A stretch of DNA of 64,000 nt from Primorskyibacter flagellatus (GTDB lineage: Bacteria > Pseudomonadota > Alphaproteobacteria > Rhodobacterales > Rhodobacteraceae): NCBI RefSeq assembly GCF_014638275.1, contig NZ_BMFJ01000002.1, forward strand, positions 744,001 to 808,000, written 5' to 3'. Positions 38,552 through 47,225 of the stretch are shown piece by piece. The notes under the pieces are model-generated. The model had not been told where the DNA came from, ran no database searches, and was given only the letters and a program-made list of their open reading frames with translations. Numbering within the stretch: position 1 is the stretch's first letter; every line of letters starts with the position of its first letter. The position numbers and the translations under genes are program-made.

Positions 38552-39526
38552 ATGACTTTCACTCGCTTTGCGCTGTCCTGTGCCCTTGCGGCGCTGGTCA
38601 CCGCACCCGCAATGGCCGACCAGTGGCGCGGCTGGAACATTCACCCCGAAGACTATCCGAATTCCATCGCGCTGGAAGGATTCGCCAAGGAGGTCGCCGA
38701 AAAGACCGCCGGCCGGATCGAACCGCAGGTCTACCACAACGCGGTGCTGGGCGATCAGCCGGACGCGATCGAACAGACCCGCAACGGCGGCCTGGACTTC
38801 GCGAACTTCAACATGGGTCCCATGGGCCAGATCGTGCCCGCGACCAACGTCCTTTCGCTGCCGTTCATCTTCAAGAACGTCGACCAGATGCACACCGTCA
38901 TGGACGGCGAGATCGGTCAGCGCTTCTCCGACGCCCTGGCCGAGGAAGGCCTCGTCGCGCTCAGCTGGTTCGACAGCGGGTCGCGCAGCTTCTACAACAC
39001 CAAGAAACCGATCGAGACGCCTGCCGACGTGGCCGGCATGAAGTTCCGCGTCATGAACAACGACCTCTATGTCCAGATGGTCGACAAGCTTGGCGGCAAC
39101 GCCACGCCCATGGCCTATGGTGAAGTCTACCAGTCGCTCAAGACCGGTGTGATCGACGGGGCGGAGAACAACTATCCTTCCTACGACAGTTCGAACCACT
39201 TCGAAGTCGCGCCCTATTACTCGATCACCAACCACCTCATCATTCCGGAATGCCTCTGCGTATCGACCGCGTCATGGGAGAAGCTCTCGGACGAGGACAA
39301 GGCGATCGTGAAGGAAGCCGCCGTCAATGCGGCCGAGGAACAGCGCTCCCTCTGGGCGGAGCGCGAGATGAAGAGCCGCGAGAAGGTTGAGGCGGCGGGT
39401 TCCAAGATCAACGAGGTCAAGGATCCGCAGGCCTTCCAGGACGCCATGGGGCCGGTCTACGAGACCTTCATCAAGGCGAACCCCGATCTCGAAAGCCTGA
39501 TCAAGGATATTCAGGCCACCATGTGA
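38552..39526 (+). CDS. TRAP transporter substrate-binding protein, uronate candidate
   Basis: 324-residue DctP-type binding protein with a Sec signal peptide (cleavage after APAMA near 23). Family marks: GMKFRVMNN with the carboxylate-binding Arg, GEVYQSLKTGVIDGAENN, and FDSGSRSFYNTKKPI. Start behind AGGGAGGACTCACC. Next to udh and KGSA dehydrogenase genes, so the cargo should be galacturonate and/or glucuronate, as known for UxuP-type TRAP proteins. A 10-bp hairpin separates it from dctQ. Confidence 0.92.
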   Translation: MTFTRFALSCALAALVTAPAMADQWRGWNIHPEDYPNSIALEGFAKEVAEKTAGRIEPQVYHNAVLGDQPDAIEQTRNGGLDFANFNMGPMGQIVPATNVLSLPFIFKNVDQMHTVMDGEIGQRFSDALAEEGLVALSWFDSGSRSFYNTKKPIETPADVAGMKFRVMNNDLYVQMVDKLGGNATPMAYGEVYQSLKTGVIDGAENNYPSYDSSNHFEVAPYYSITNHLIIPECLCVSTASWEKLSDEDKAIVKEAAVNAAEEQRSLWAEREMKSREKVEAAGSKINEVKDPQAFQDAMGPVYETFIKANPDLESLIKDIQATM

Positions 39527-39542
39527 TCGGCTACTCTCCGAC

Positions 39543-39568
39543 TGCCCCGGCCCGACCCGGCCGGGGCA
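39543..39568 (+). terminator. Intercistronic hairpin after the uronate binding-protein gene
   Basis: Perfect 10-bp stem TGCCCCGGCC / GGCCGGGGCA with a 6-base loop, 17 bases after the stop codon, without a long T-run. Same position as the hairpins after the other two binding-protein genes in this window. Confidence 0.65.
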
Positions 39569-39590
39569 TTTCCATGTCCCGGAGGCGCGG

Positions 39591-40148
39591 ATGACCCTTC
39601 CCGATACCGACAGGCCCCTGCAAAACGGGCTACACGACGGGCCCTTTGCGGAAAAGCCGCGTGACCCGGTCTACCGGCTGCTCGACCTCATGGCGCGGAT
39701 CTGCATGACCGTGGCGGGTGTTCAGATGGTCTCTCTCATCGCCATCTTCGGCTGGCTGGTCTTCGGCCGCTACGTGCTGAACGACACGCCGACATGGGTG
39801 GAACAGGCCGCGCTGGTTCTGGTGGTCTGGATCACCTTCCTCGGCGGCGCGGCGGGCGTCTGGAACAAGGCGCATCTCTCCATCGATTTCGTCCGCGAGA
39901 TGATGCCGCCCCGTGTCCGCATCCCCCTGCGATGGATCGCCGTGATCGGCGTGCTGATCTTCGGCGCCTACCTCGCATGGTATGGCTGGGACCTTGCCGA
40001 AAAGACCTGGCGGCGACGCATTCCGATGCTGGCCATCGCCGAAGGCTGGCGTGCCGTGCCGATGGCAATCTGTGGTGCGCTGACCGTGCTCTTCTCTCTT
40101 TATCACATGGCCGCTCTGATCCGCGGCGAAGACCCGACGGAGCGATAA
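39591..40148 (+). CDS. TRAP transporter small permease (DctQ), uronate system
   Basis: 185-residue four-helix DctQ subunit with an N-terminal cytoplasmic extension of about 30 residues before the first helix. FGRYVLNDTPTWVEQAALV and NKAHLSIDFV are the usual DctQ pattern. Start behind CCGGAGGCGCGG. Its stop shares one base with the dctM start (TAATG). It completes the uronate importer with the flanking genes. Confidence 0.92.
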   Translation: MTLPDTDRPLQNGLHDGPFAEKPRDPVYRLLDLMARICMTVAGVQMVSLIAIFGWLVFGRYVLNDTPTWVEQAALVLVVWITFLGGAAGVWNKAHLSIDFVREMMPPRVRIPLRWIAVIGVLIFGAYLAWYGWDLAEKTWRRRIPMLAIAEGWRAVPMAICGALTVLFSLYHMAALIRGEDPTER

Positions 40149-41425
40149 TGGGCCTTTCAATCCTATTCGGCCTCTTCGCGCTTGGCCTGATTTCGGGCAT
40201 GCCGGTGGCCTTTGCGCTTGGCCTCGCCACGGTTGGCGGGTTCCTCTACGAAGGCCTGCCGATGTTCATCGGCTTCCAGCGGATCCTCTCGGGCATCTCC
40301 GTCTTCTCCCTGCTCGCCATCCCCTTCTTCATCTTCGCCGGAGAGCTGATGATGCAGGGCGGTATCGCTGGCCGTCTCGTCCGCCTCGCCGCCTCCGCCG
40401 TCGGCAAGTCGCGCGGAGGGCTGGGGGTCGTCAACGTCGCCTCCTCCATGCTTTTCGGCGGCATCTCCGGTTCCGCTGTCGCAGATACCTCCGCGCTTGG
40501 CGCGATCCTGATGCCGGTGATGAAGGAAAAGGGTTACGATGCCGACTACGCGGTGAACGTGACCGTCACCTCCTCGGTCGCCGGTGTGGTGATCCCGCCC
40601 TCGCACAACATGATTCTCTACGCGGTCGCAGCCGGAGGCGTCTCCGTCTCCCAGCTGTTCATGGCGGGCGTGGTGCCGGGCGTTCTGATGTGCCTTTGCC
40701 TCGGCGTGGTGGCGTGGTGGATCGCCGTCCGCCGCGGCTACCCGTCCGAGGAGTTTCCGGGCTGGCGCGCGCTCTTCATCTCTTTCGCCGCCGCGATCCC
40801 CGGCCTGCTGACCGCCGTCATCATCGTGGGCGGGGTGCTCTCCGGCGTCATGACCGTCACGGAGTCGGGGGCATTCGGGGCGATCTGGGCGCTGCTCGTC
40901 ACCGTCTTCGTCTATCGCGAACTGACCTGGCCGGGGTTCAAGCTGGCGGTGGTCGCCGCCGTCCGTACCACCGCGCTGGTAATGATCCTCGTCGCGACCG
41001 CATCCTCCTTCGCCTATCTGCTGGCGCTCTACCGCGTGCCGGACAATCTGGCGACCTTCGTGACCTCCATCTCCTCCAACCCGATCGTGATCCTTCTGCT
41101 GCTGAACCTGACGCTGCTGGTGCTTGGCATGATCATGGACATGGCCGCGCTCATTCTGATTTGTACCCCGATCTTCCTGCCCGTCGTCGTCGGGCTGGGC
41201 ATGGACCCGGTGCAGTTCGGCGTCATCATGATGATGAATCTCGGGCTCGGCCTCTGCACCCCGCCGGTCGGCGCCTGCCTCTTCGTCGGCTGCGTCGTCG
41301 GCGGAATCCGGATCGACCAGGCGGTGCGCACGATCTGGCCGTTTTACCTCGCGATCCTCGTTGCGCTGATGCTGGTGACCTATGTTCCGGCCATCTCGCT
41401 CACCCTGCCCAATCTGCTGAAGTAA
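40148..41425 (+). CDS. TRAP transporter large permease (DctM), uronate system
   Basis: 425-residue DctM protein with about 12 membrane segments; SGSAVADTSALGAILMP and VIPPSHNMILYAVAAGG are strong family marks. The start at 40148 overlaps the dctQ stop; longer upstream frames are other-frame readings of dctQ. Followed after 11 bases by udh, so import and the first oxidation are cotranscribed. Confidence 0.93.
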   Translation: MGLSILFGLFALGLISGMPVAFALGLATVGGFLYEGLPMFIGFQRILSGISVFSLLAIPFFIFAGELMMQGGIAGRLVRLAASAVGKSRGGLGVVNVASSMLFGGISGSAVADTSALGAILMPVMKEKGYDADYAVNVTVTSSVAGVVIPPSHNMILYAVAAGGVSVSQLFMAGVVPGVLMCLCLGVVAWWIAVRRGYPSEEFPGWRALFISFAAAIPGLLTAVIIVGGVLSGVMTVTESGAFGAIWALLVTVFVYRELTWPGFKLAVVAAVRTTALVMILVATASSFAYLLALYRVPDNLATFVTSISSNPIVILLLLNLTLLVLGMIMDMAALILICTPIFLPVVVGLGMDPVQFGVIMMMNLGLGLCTPPVGACLFVGCVVGGIRIDQAVRTIWPFYLAILVALMLVTYVPAISLTLPNLLK

Positions 41426-41436
41426 GGAGCCGCGCC

Positions 41437-42231
41437 TTGAAACGACTGCTCATCACCGGTGCTGCCGGCAACCTCGGGAAACTGGCCCGCGCCCGGCTCG
41501 GCCACCTCGCCGACACCCTGCGCCTGTCCGACATCGCCGACATGGACCCGGCCGGCCCCGGAGAGGAGGTCGTCACCTGCGACCTTGGCGACGAGGCGGC
41601 CGTCTTCGAACTGGTGAAGGACTGCGACGGCATCCTGCATCTTGGCGGGGTGTCCGTCGAACGCCCCTGGGACATGATTCAGCGCGGCAATATCACCGGC
41701 CTTTACAACCTGTACGAGGCCGCCCGCGCCCATGGTCAGCCACGCATCTTCTTCGCCTCCTCCAACCACACCATCGGCTACTACCGGCAGGACGAGGTGA
41801 TCGACACCACCATGCCGATGAAGCCCGACGGGCTCTACGGCGTGTCCAAGTGTTTCGGCGAATCCCTCGCCGCGCTCTACCACGCCAAGTTCGGGCAGGA
41901 GACCGCGCTGATCCGCATCGGATCCTGTTTCGAGAAACCGCGCGACCGGCGGATGCTGGCCACCTGGATGTCGCCGGACGACTTCGTGTCTCTGGTGGAA
42001 TGCGTCTTCCGTGTGCCGATGCTGGGCTGCCCGGTGATCTGGGGCGTCTCCGACAACGACGAAGGCTGGTGGAACACCGAAACCGCCCGCCTGATCGGCT
42101 GGCGCCCGAAGGACAACTCCGAAACCTACCGGGCCGAGGTCGAGGCCGCCGCCCCCCGCCCCGCGCCGGACGCACCGGAAAGCCTGTACCAGGGCGGCAA
42201 GTTCATCGCCGAACCGATCCACAAGAGCTGA
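41437..42231 (+). CDS. udh: Uronate dehydrogenase
   Basis: 264-residue short-chain-type NAD+ dehydrogenase oxidising galacturonate or glucuronate to the aldaro-1,5-lactone. Rossmann motif GAAGNLG near 8-14; catalytic Tyr 134 and Lys 138 in YGVSK; FASSNHTIGYY and LVECVFRVPMLGCPVIWGVS match the Agrobacterium Udh as I remember it. The start is TTG at 41437, behind AAGGAG with 8-base spacing; this gives the family's MKRLLITGAAG N-terminus and normal length, so the rare start codon is real. First enzyme of the oxidative uronate pathway. Confidence 0.95.
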   Translation: MKRLLITGAAGNLGKLARARLGHLADTLRLSDIADMDPAGPGEEVVTCDLGDEAAVFELVKDCDGILHLGGVSVERPWDMIQRGNITGLYNLYEAARAHGQPRIFFASSNHTIGYYRQDEVIDTTMPMKPDGLYGVSKCFGESLAALYHAKFGQETALIRIGSCFEKPRDRRMLATWMSPDDFVSLVECVFRVPMLGCPVIWGVSDNDEGWWNTETARLIGWRPKDNSETYRAEVEAAAPRPAPDAPESLYQGGKFIAEPIHKS

Positions 42232-42249
42232 CAGAGAGAGGCCGTTCCG

Positions 42250-43773
42250 ATGTACATACCGCATGGCAGACACCTGATCGCAGGAGACTGGGTCGCGGGA
42301 AGCGACCACTTCCGTTCCGCCCCGCTGAAGGGTGAGGGGATCGAGGTCGCACGCGGCACCCCCGCAGAGGTGGACCGGGCCGTGACCGCGGCGGAAGACG
42401 CGTTCGAAAGCTTCGGCTGGTCCACCCGCGCCGACCGTGCCGCCTTCCTCAACGCCATCGCGGACGAGATCGAACAGCGTGCCGATGCGATTACCGCCTA
42501 CGGCACCGTGGAAACCGGCCTGCCCGAGGCACGGCTTCAGGGCGAACGCGGTCGCACCACGGGGCAACTGCGCCTGTTCGCGGACCACATCCTGAAGGGC
42601 GATTACCTCGACATCCGCCACGACGCCGCCCTGCCCGACCGCCAGCCCCTGCCGCGTCCGGACCTGAAGATGGTGCAACGCCCAATCGGTCCCGTGGCGG
42701 TCTTCGGCGCGTCGAACTTCCCGCTCGCCTTCTCCACCGCCGGGGGCGACACGGCCGCCGCCCTCGCCGCCGGCTGCCCGGTTGTGGTTAAGGGCCACCC
42801 CGCCCATCCCGCAACCGGAGAGATCGTCGCAGACGCCATCGCAGCAGCCATCGCGAAGACCGGCGTGCATCCCGGCACCTTCAGCCTGATCCAGGGCGAT
42901 CAGGTCGCCTATGCCCAGGCACTCGTTCAGCATCCCCTGATCCGCGCGGTCGGCTTCACCGGATCGCTTGGCGCAGGTCGCGCTCTGTTCGACCTCTGCG
43001 CGCAACGCCCCGAACCGATCCCGTTCTTCGGAGAGCTCGGCTCAGTGAACCCCATGTTCATCCTGCCCGTCGCCGCGCGCGAAAGGTGGGCCGCCCTCGC
43101 ATCCGGCTGGGCCGCGTCGCTCACCATGGGTGCGGGGCAGTTCTGCACCAACCCCGGCCTCGTCATCATCGACAGGGGCCCGGACGGCGACGCCTTTGTC
43201 GCCGCCGCGGCAGAGGCACTGTCCAATGTCGCCCCCCAACCCATGCTCACCGACGGCATCGCCAACGCCTACCGCTCCGGGCGGGACCGGATGCAGGCCC
43301 GCAACGCCATCCGCCCCGTTCTCGTGACCGATGCCGACGGTCGCCACGCCACGCCCAACCTGTTCGAAACCGACGCGGACGCCTACCTCGGCGATCACGC
43401 CATGGGAGAGGAGGTCTTCGGGCCCCTCGGGCTCATCGTCCGCACCTCAGGGACGGAGGAGATGACGCGCCTGGCCCGCGGGCTTGAGGGCCAGCTGACC
43501 GCCACCCTGCACATGGACGACGCCGATACGGAGACCGCCGCACGGCTTTTGCCGGTGCTGGAACGCAAGGCGGGCCGTATCCTGGTCAACGGTTTCCCGA
43601 CAGGGGTGGAGGTTGCGGACGCCATGGTGCACGGCGGGCCTTACCCGGCCTCCACCAACTTCGGCGCCACCTCGGTCGGCACACTGTCGATCCGCCGTTT
43701 CCTGCGCCCGGTCTGCTACCAGAATCTGCCCGACGCGCTGATCCCTGCCGACTTGCCGCCGGCTAGACCTTAG
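42250..43773 (+). CDS. 2-oxoglutarate semialdehyde dehydrogenase
   Basis: 507-residue aldehyde dehydrogenase of the longer KGSADH type. SNFPLAFSTAGGDTAAALAA and VVVKGHPAHP are distinctive for this group, and the catalytic Cys is at about 299 in GAGQFCTNPG. It oxidises 2-oxoglutarate semialdehyde from KdgD to 2-oxoglutarate, delivering carbon to the TCA cycle. Last gene of the TRAP-udh operon. Its stop overlaps by four bases with the stop of the convergent thioesterase gene. Confidence 0.93.
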   Translation: MYIPHGRHLIAGDWVAGSDHFRSAPLKGEGIEVARGTPAEVDRAVTAAEDAFESFGWSTRADRAAFLNAIADEIEQRADAITAYGTVETGLPEARLQGERGRTTGQLRLFADHILKGDYLDIRHDAALPDRQPLPRPDLKMVQRPIGPVAVFGASNFPLAFSTAGGDTAAALAAGCPVVVKGHPAHPATGEIVADAIAAAIAKTGVHPGTFSLIQGDQVAYAQALVQHPLIRAVGFTGSLGAGRALFDLCAQRPEPIPFFGELGSVNPMFILPVAARERWAALASGWAASLTMGAGQFCTNPGLVIIDRGPDGDAFVAAAAEALSNVAPQPMLTDGIANAYRSGRDRMQARNAIRPVLVTDADGRHATPNLFETDADAYLGDHAMGEEVFGPLGLIVRTSGTEEMTRLARGLEGQLTATLHMDDADTETAARLLPVLERKAGRILVNGFPTGVEVADAMVHGGPYPASTNFGATSVGTLSIRRFLRPVCYQNLPDALIPADLPPARP

Positions 43774-44198
43774 ACAGGCTTGCGCTTGAGCTTCTTCCAG
43801 ACGCCATGCGCCCGGCCGATCATGTCGCCATCGGCGAATATCTCGCCCTGCATGAACACCAGCCCGCCGGTCTCTTTCGTGACCGTCGGGCGCAGGTCGA
43901 TGAACCGCCCGATCCGCGCCGCGCCGAGGAAGTCGTAGGAAAAGCTCACCGTCGCCACAGGGTTCCCGCCGTGCCGCATCCGCGCCACCCGACCCATTCC
44001 ACGGTCCGCGAGCGTCATCAGCATCCCGCCCTGCACGACGCCGTTCAGGTTCTTGTGATGATCCGCCGCCCGGAACCCGATCCACGGCGGTCCGTCGCCG
44101 GTCTCGCGCACATAGATCGGCCCGACGTGATGGATAAACCCCTGATCCTCGACCGGACTCCAGCTGTCATCGGGGGGTGTTGGGGTCGTCATGTCCAT
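43770..44198 (-). CDS. Hotdog-fold thioesterase (PaaI-like)
   Basis: 142-residue single hotdog-domain protein. HKNLNGVVQGGMLMTLADRGMG matches the PaaI/4HBT pattern with the general-base Asp/Glu replaced as is usual in this subgroup, followed by VATVSFSYDFLGAARIG. It should hydrolyse an acyl-CoA. Start at 44198 behind GGAAGGCGACAGG; the frame extends a little further without support. It is convergent with the KGSA dehydrogenase and divergent from the rimP operon. Natural substrate unknown. Confidence 0.87.
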   Translation of the reverse strand: MDMTTPTPPDDSWSPVEDQGFIHHVGPIYVRETGDGPPWIGFRAADHHKNLNGVVQGGMLMTLADRGMGRVARMRHGGNPVATVSFSYDFLGAARIGRFIDLRPTVTKETGGLVFMQGEIFADGDMIGRAHGVWKKLKRKPV

Positions 44199-44263
44199 CC
44201 TGTCGCCTTCCGCTGTCGTTCCATGGCGCATAGCACGACCCCGCCGGGGGTGCGAGATAGCCC

Positions 44264-44292
44264 TTGCGATTCGCCGAACCCCGGCCTATATG
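44264..44292 (+). promoter_or_regulatory. Promoter of the rimP-nusA-infB operon
   Basis: TTGCGA (44264-44269), 17-base spacer, TATATG (44287-44292). This is the best sigma-70 match in the region and predicts an RNA start near 44299, leaving a leader of about 90 bases before the rimP ATG. Confidence 0.65.
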
Positions 44293-44295
44293 CCC

Positions 44296-44371
44296 CTTCA
44301 ACAGCGGCGTGTTGAGGCCCCGGCCGAAACGCTCCACCGGAGAGTTCAACGGGCCGCGTGCCCGTTTTTTT
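44296..44371 (+). terminator. Leader of the rimP operon: hairpin followed by intrinsic terminator (candidate attenuator)
   Basis: A first hairpin TCAACA/TGTTGA (44298-44303, 44310-44315) is followed by a textbook intrinsic terminator: AACGGGC (44348-44354), a 5-base loop, GCCCGTT (44360-44366), and a run of seven T ending at 44371. It lies between the promoter and the rimP ATG at 44387. TGTTGA could pair instead with TCAAC at 44346-44350, which overlaps the terminator arm, so alternative folds are possible. NusA, encoded downstream, stimulates such terminators, giving a simple autoregulation model. Confidence 0.7.
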
Positions 44372-44386
44372 GTTCCCGGAGTCCGC

Positions 44387-44971
44387 ATGGACCTCATCGC
44401 CAAAACCGCCATCGACCGCCGCCTGGCCGAGATCGTGAGCCCCGTCGTCGAAGACATGGGTTTCGAACTTGTCCGGCTTCGGCTCATGGGCGGACAGACC
44501 AAGACGCTGCAGATCATGGCCGAACGCCCCGAGGGCGGGATCGAGGTCGACGACTGCGCCGCGATCTCCAACGCCATCAGCGCCATTCTCGACGTGGAAG
44601 ACCCGGTCAGCGACGCCTACACGCTGGAGGTCTCCTCTCCCGGCATCGACCGGCCGCTGACCCGGCTGAAGGATTTCGACACCTACGAGGGTTACGAGGC
44701 GCGGGTCGAGACGGCGGAGCTGATCGAAGGACGCAAGCGCTTCAAGGGCGTGCTTGCGGGGATCGAGGGCGACGAGGTCCTCATCAATATCGAGGAAGGC
44801 ACCGTCGGACTGAAATTCGACTGGCTGGCGGATGCCAAGCTGATCCTGACTGACGATCTCATCAAGGAAATGCTACGCGCCCGCAAGGCCGCCGGAAACG
44901 CGCCGGACGGCGATCTGGACGAAACCCAATTCGACGACATCGAGACCGACACAGGGACGGAAGAGGACTGA
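44387..44971 (+). CDS. rimP: Ribosome maturation factor RimP
   Basis: 194-residue 30S assembly factor. [33 protein letters not shown] and [14 protein letters not shown] are the family's key segments; an acidic C-terminal tail follows ([17 protein letters not shown]). Start at 44387 behind CCCGGAGTCCGC. First gene of rimP-nusA-ylxR-infB, the conserved order in most bacteria; three bases separate it from nusA. It is preceded by a promoter and an intrinsic terminator in the leader. Confidence 0.96.
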   Translation: MDLIAKTAIDRRLAEIVSPVVEDMGFELVRLRLMGGQTKTLQIMAERPEGGIEVDDCAAISNAISAILDVEDPVSDAYTLEVSSPGIDRPLTRLKDFDTYEGYEARVETAELIEGRKRFKGVLAGIEGDEVLINIEEGTVGLKFDWLADAKLILTDDLIKEMLRARKAAGNAPDGDLDETQFDDIETDTGTEED

Positions 44972-44974
44972 GAC

Positions 44975-46585
44975 ATGGCAATTACCTCTGCAAACCAGCT
45001 GGAACTGCTGCAGACCGCCGAGGCGGTGGCCCGCGAGAAGATGATCGACCCGGCCCTCGTGGTCGAGGCGATGGAAGAGTCGCTCGCCCGTGCCGCCAAG
45101 AGCCGCTACGGCGCGGAGATGGACATCCGCGTTAAGATCGACCGCAAGACCGGTCGCGCGACCTTCACCCGCGTCCGCACCGTGGTCGAGGATGATCTGC
45201 TTGAAAATTACCAGGCAGAGATGACGGTCGAGCAGGCCAAGCAGTACATGGCCGATCCTGCCGTCGGTGACACCTTTGTCGAGGAAGTGCCGCCGGTAGA
45301 CATGGGCCGGATCGCCGCCCAGTCCGCCAAGCAGGTCATCCTTCAGAAGGTGCGCGAAGCCGAGCGTGACCGCCAGTTCGAGGAATTCCAGGACCGCGCC
45401 GGCACGATCATCAACGGCGTCGTCAAGCGCGAGGAATACGGCAACATCATCGTCGACGTGGGCCGGGGCGAAGCCATCCTGCGCCGGAACGAGAAGATCG
45501 GCCGCGAAAGCTATCGCCCGAACGACCGCATCCGCTGCTACGTCAAGGACGTGCGTCGCGAACAGCGTGGGCCGCAGATCTTCCTGTCCCGTACCGATCC
45601 GCAGTTCATGGCCGAGCTGTTCAAGATGGAAGTGCCCGAGATCTACGACGGCATCATCGAGATCAAGGCTGTTGCCCGCGACCCCGGCTCGCGCGCGAAA
45701 ATCGCCGTGATCTCCTACGACAACTCCATCGACCCGGTCGGGGCTTGCGTCGGTATGCGCGGGTCGCGCGTGCAGGCGGTCGTGAACGAGCTTCAGGGCG
45801 AAAAGATTGACATCATTCCGTGGAACGAAGATCAGCCGACCTTCCTGGTGAACGCGCTTCAGCCCGCCGAAGTGTCCAAGGTGGTTCTGGACGAGGAAGC
45901 CGGCAAGATCGAGGTCGTCGTGCCGGAAGAGCAGCTGTCGCTTGCCATCGGGCGTCGCGGTCAGAACGTTCGCCTTGCGTCGCAGCTGACGGGTCTGGAC
46001 ATCGACATCATGACGGAAGAGCAGGAATCCGCCCGCCGTCAGAAGGAATTCGAAGAGCGCACCAAGCTGTTCATGGACAACCTGGACCTGGACGAATTCT
46101 TCGCGCAGCTTCTGGTGTCCGAAGGGTTCACCAACCTCGAGGAAGTCGCCTATGTCGAGGTCGACGAACTGCTGGTGATCGACGGCGTGGACGAAGACAC
46201 CGCCAACGAACTGCAGGCACGTGCCCGCGACGTTCTGGAAGCGCAGGCCAAGGCCGCACTGGAACGCGCGCGTGAACTGGGTGCGGAGGACAGCCTCATT
46301 GAATTCGAAGGCCTCACCCCCCAGATGGTACAGGCACTGGCCGAAGACGGCATCAAGACGCTGGAAGACTTCGCCACCTGCGCCGACTGGGAACTGGCCG
46401 GCGGCTGGACCACGGTCGAGGGCGAGCGCGTGAAGGACGACGGCCTGCTGGAGCCCTTCGAGATCTCGCTCGAGGAAGCACAGCACATGGTGATGACCGC
46501 GCGTGTCCTGCTTGGCTGGGTCGATCCGGCAGAGCTTGAGGCCGAGGAAGCCTCCGAAGAGGTCGAGACTCAGGCCGACGCCTGA
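44975..46585 (+). CDS. nusA: Transcription termination/antitermination factor NusA
   Basis: 536-residue NusA: RNA-polymerase-binding N-terminal domain (1-125), S1 domain (about 135-200, [20 protein letters not shown]), two KH domains (about 230-345, [18 protein letters not shown] and [17 protein letters not shown]), then helix-hairpin-helix repeats and an acidic tail as in other proteobacterial NusA with C-terminal repeats. It modulates pausing, termination and antitermination and may act on the operon's own leader terminator. Confidence 0.96.
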   Translation: MAITSANQLELLQTAEAVAREKMIDPALVVEAMEESLARAAKSRYGAEMDIRVKIDRKTGRATFTRVRTVVEDDLLENYQAEMTVEQAKQYMADPAVGDTFVEEVPPVDMGRIAAQSAKQVILQKVREAERDRQFEEFQDRAGTIINGVVKREEYGNIIVDVGRGEAILRRNEKIGRESYRPNDRIRCYVKDVRREQRGPQIFLSRTDPQFMAELFKMEVPEIYDGIIEIKAVARDPGSRAKIAVISYDNSIDPVGACVGMRGSRVQAVVNELQGEKIDIIPWNEDQPTFLVNALQPAEVSKVVLDEEAGKIEVVVPEEQLSLAIGRRGQNVRLASQLTGLDIDIMTEEQESARRQKEFEERTKLFMDNLDLDEFFAQLLVSEGFTNLEEVAYVEVDELLVIDGVDEDTANELQARARDVLEAQAKAALERARELGAEDSLIEFEGLTPQMVQALAEDGIKTLEDFATCADWELAGGWTTVEGERVKDDGLLEPFEISLEEAQHMVMTARVLLGWVDPAELEAEEASEEVETQADA

Positions 46586-46602
46586 GTCCCGGAGCTGCCG
46601 CG

Positions 46603-47193
46603 ATGAGCCGAGGCGGACAGGATACCGATCGCCCGGACGGGCCGGAGCGCAAGTGCATCGCGACCGGAGAGGTTCAGCCCAAACACGGGCTGATCCGCTT
46701 CGTCGTCGGTCCGGACGGGACGATCGTGCCGGACATCATGGAAAAGCTGCCCGGCCGGGGTATATGGGTCAGTGCGGACCGCGCCGCTCTTGATCTGGCC
46801 ATGAAGAAAAAGTTGTTCGCCCGCGCGGCGAAGCAGCCGGTTCAGGTGCCCGAGGACCTTGTGGCGCAGGTCGAAACGCAGCTGGCGTCGCGTGTGGTCA
46901 GCCTGCTGGCAATGGCCCGCAAGTCCGGCGATGCGGTCGGCGGGTTCGAGAAGGTGAAGGACTGGCTGGGCAAGGACGAGGCCGAGGTGCTGATCCAGGC
47001 CAGCGACGGGTCCGGCCGGGGAAAGAGCAAATTGTCCACGCCCTACGGCGGCTCCTTCATCGGCTGGCTTACCGCTGACGAGCTGGGGTTGGCCTTCGGG
47101 CGCGAAACTGTCATACACGCCGCCTTAGGAACTGGCGGTCTGAGCAAAAGAGTTGTAGAGGAGGCCGCAAGACTGAAGGGTCTGCGCCCCTGA
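46603..47193 (+). CDS. RNA-binding protein: YlxR (DUF448) fused to an L7Ae-like domain
   Basis: 196-residue protein. Residues about 14-80 are the YlxR domain ([25 protein letters not shown]). From about 90 on, [25 protein letters not shown] continues with an L7Ae/YbxF-like fold that normally binds kink-turn RNA. In Firmicutes these are two adjacent genes between nusA and infB; here they are one polypeptide, an arrangement found in other alphaproteobacteria. Likely acts with nascent rRNA or ribosomes. 17 bases after nusA. Confidence 0.9.
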   Translation: MSRGGQDTDRPDGPERKCIATGEVQPKHGLIRFVVGPDGTIVPDIMEKLPGRGIWVSADRAALDLAMKKKLFARAAKQPVQVPEDLVAQVETQLASRVVSLLAMARKSGDAVGGFEKVKDWLGKDEAEVLIQASDGSGRGKSKLSTPYGGSFIGWLTADELGLAFGRETVIHAALGTGGLSKRVVEEAARLKGLRP

Positions 47194-47197
47194 AGGC

Positions 47198-47214
47198 GGC
47201 GGGAGGGTCCCGCC
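47198..47214 (+). promoter_or_regulatory. Small hairpin directly before the infB ribosome site
   Basis: Perfect 7-bp stem GGCGGGA/TCCCGCC with a 3-base loop ends one base before CGGAAGGA, the infB Shine-Dalgarno sequence. It cannot mask the site but may set re-initiation after ylxR or mark an mRNA processing point. Confidence 0.4.
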
Positions 47215-47225
47215 CGGAAGGAAAT

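Noticed and set aside
44296-44371. tRNA or other RNA gene before rimP, as metY precedes nusA in E. coli
   Set aside because: No cloverleaf, anticodon arm or TTCGA loop can be drawn; the hairpins fit a leader with a terminator.
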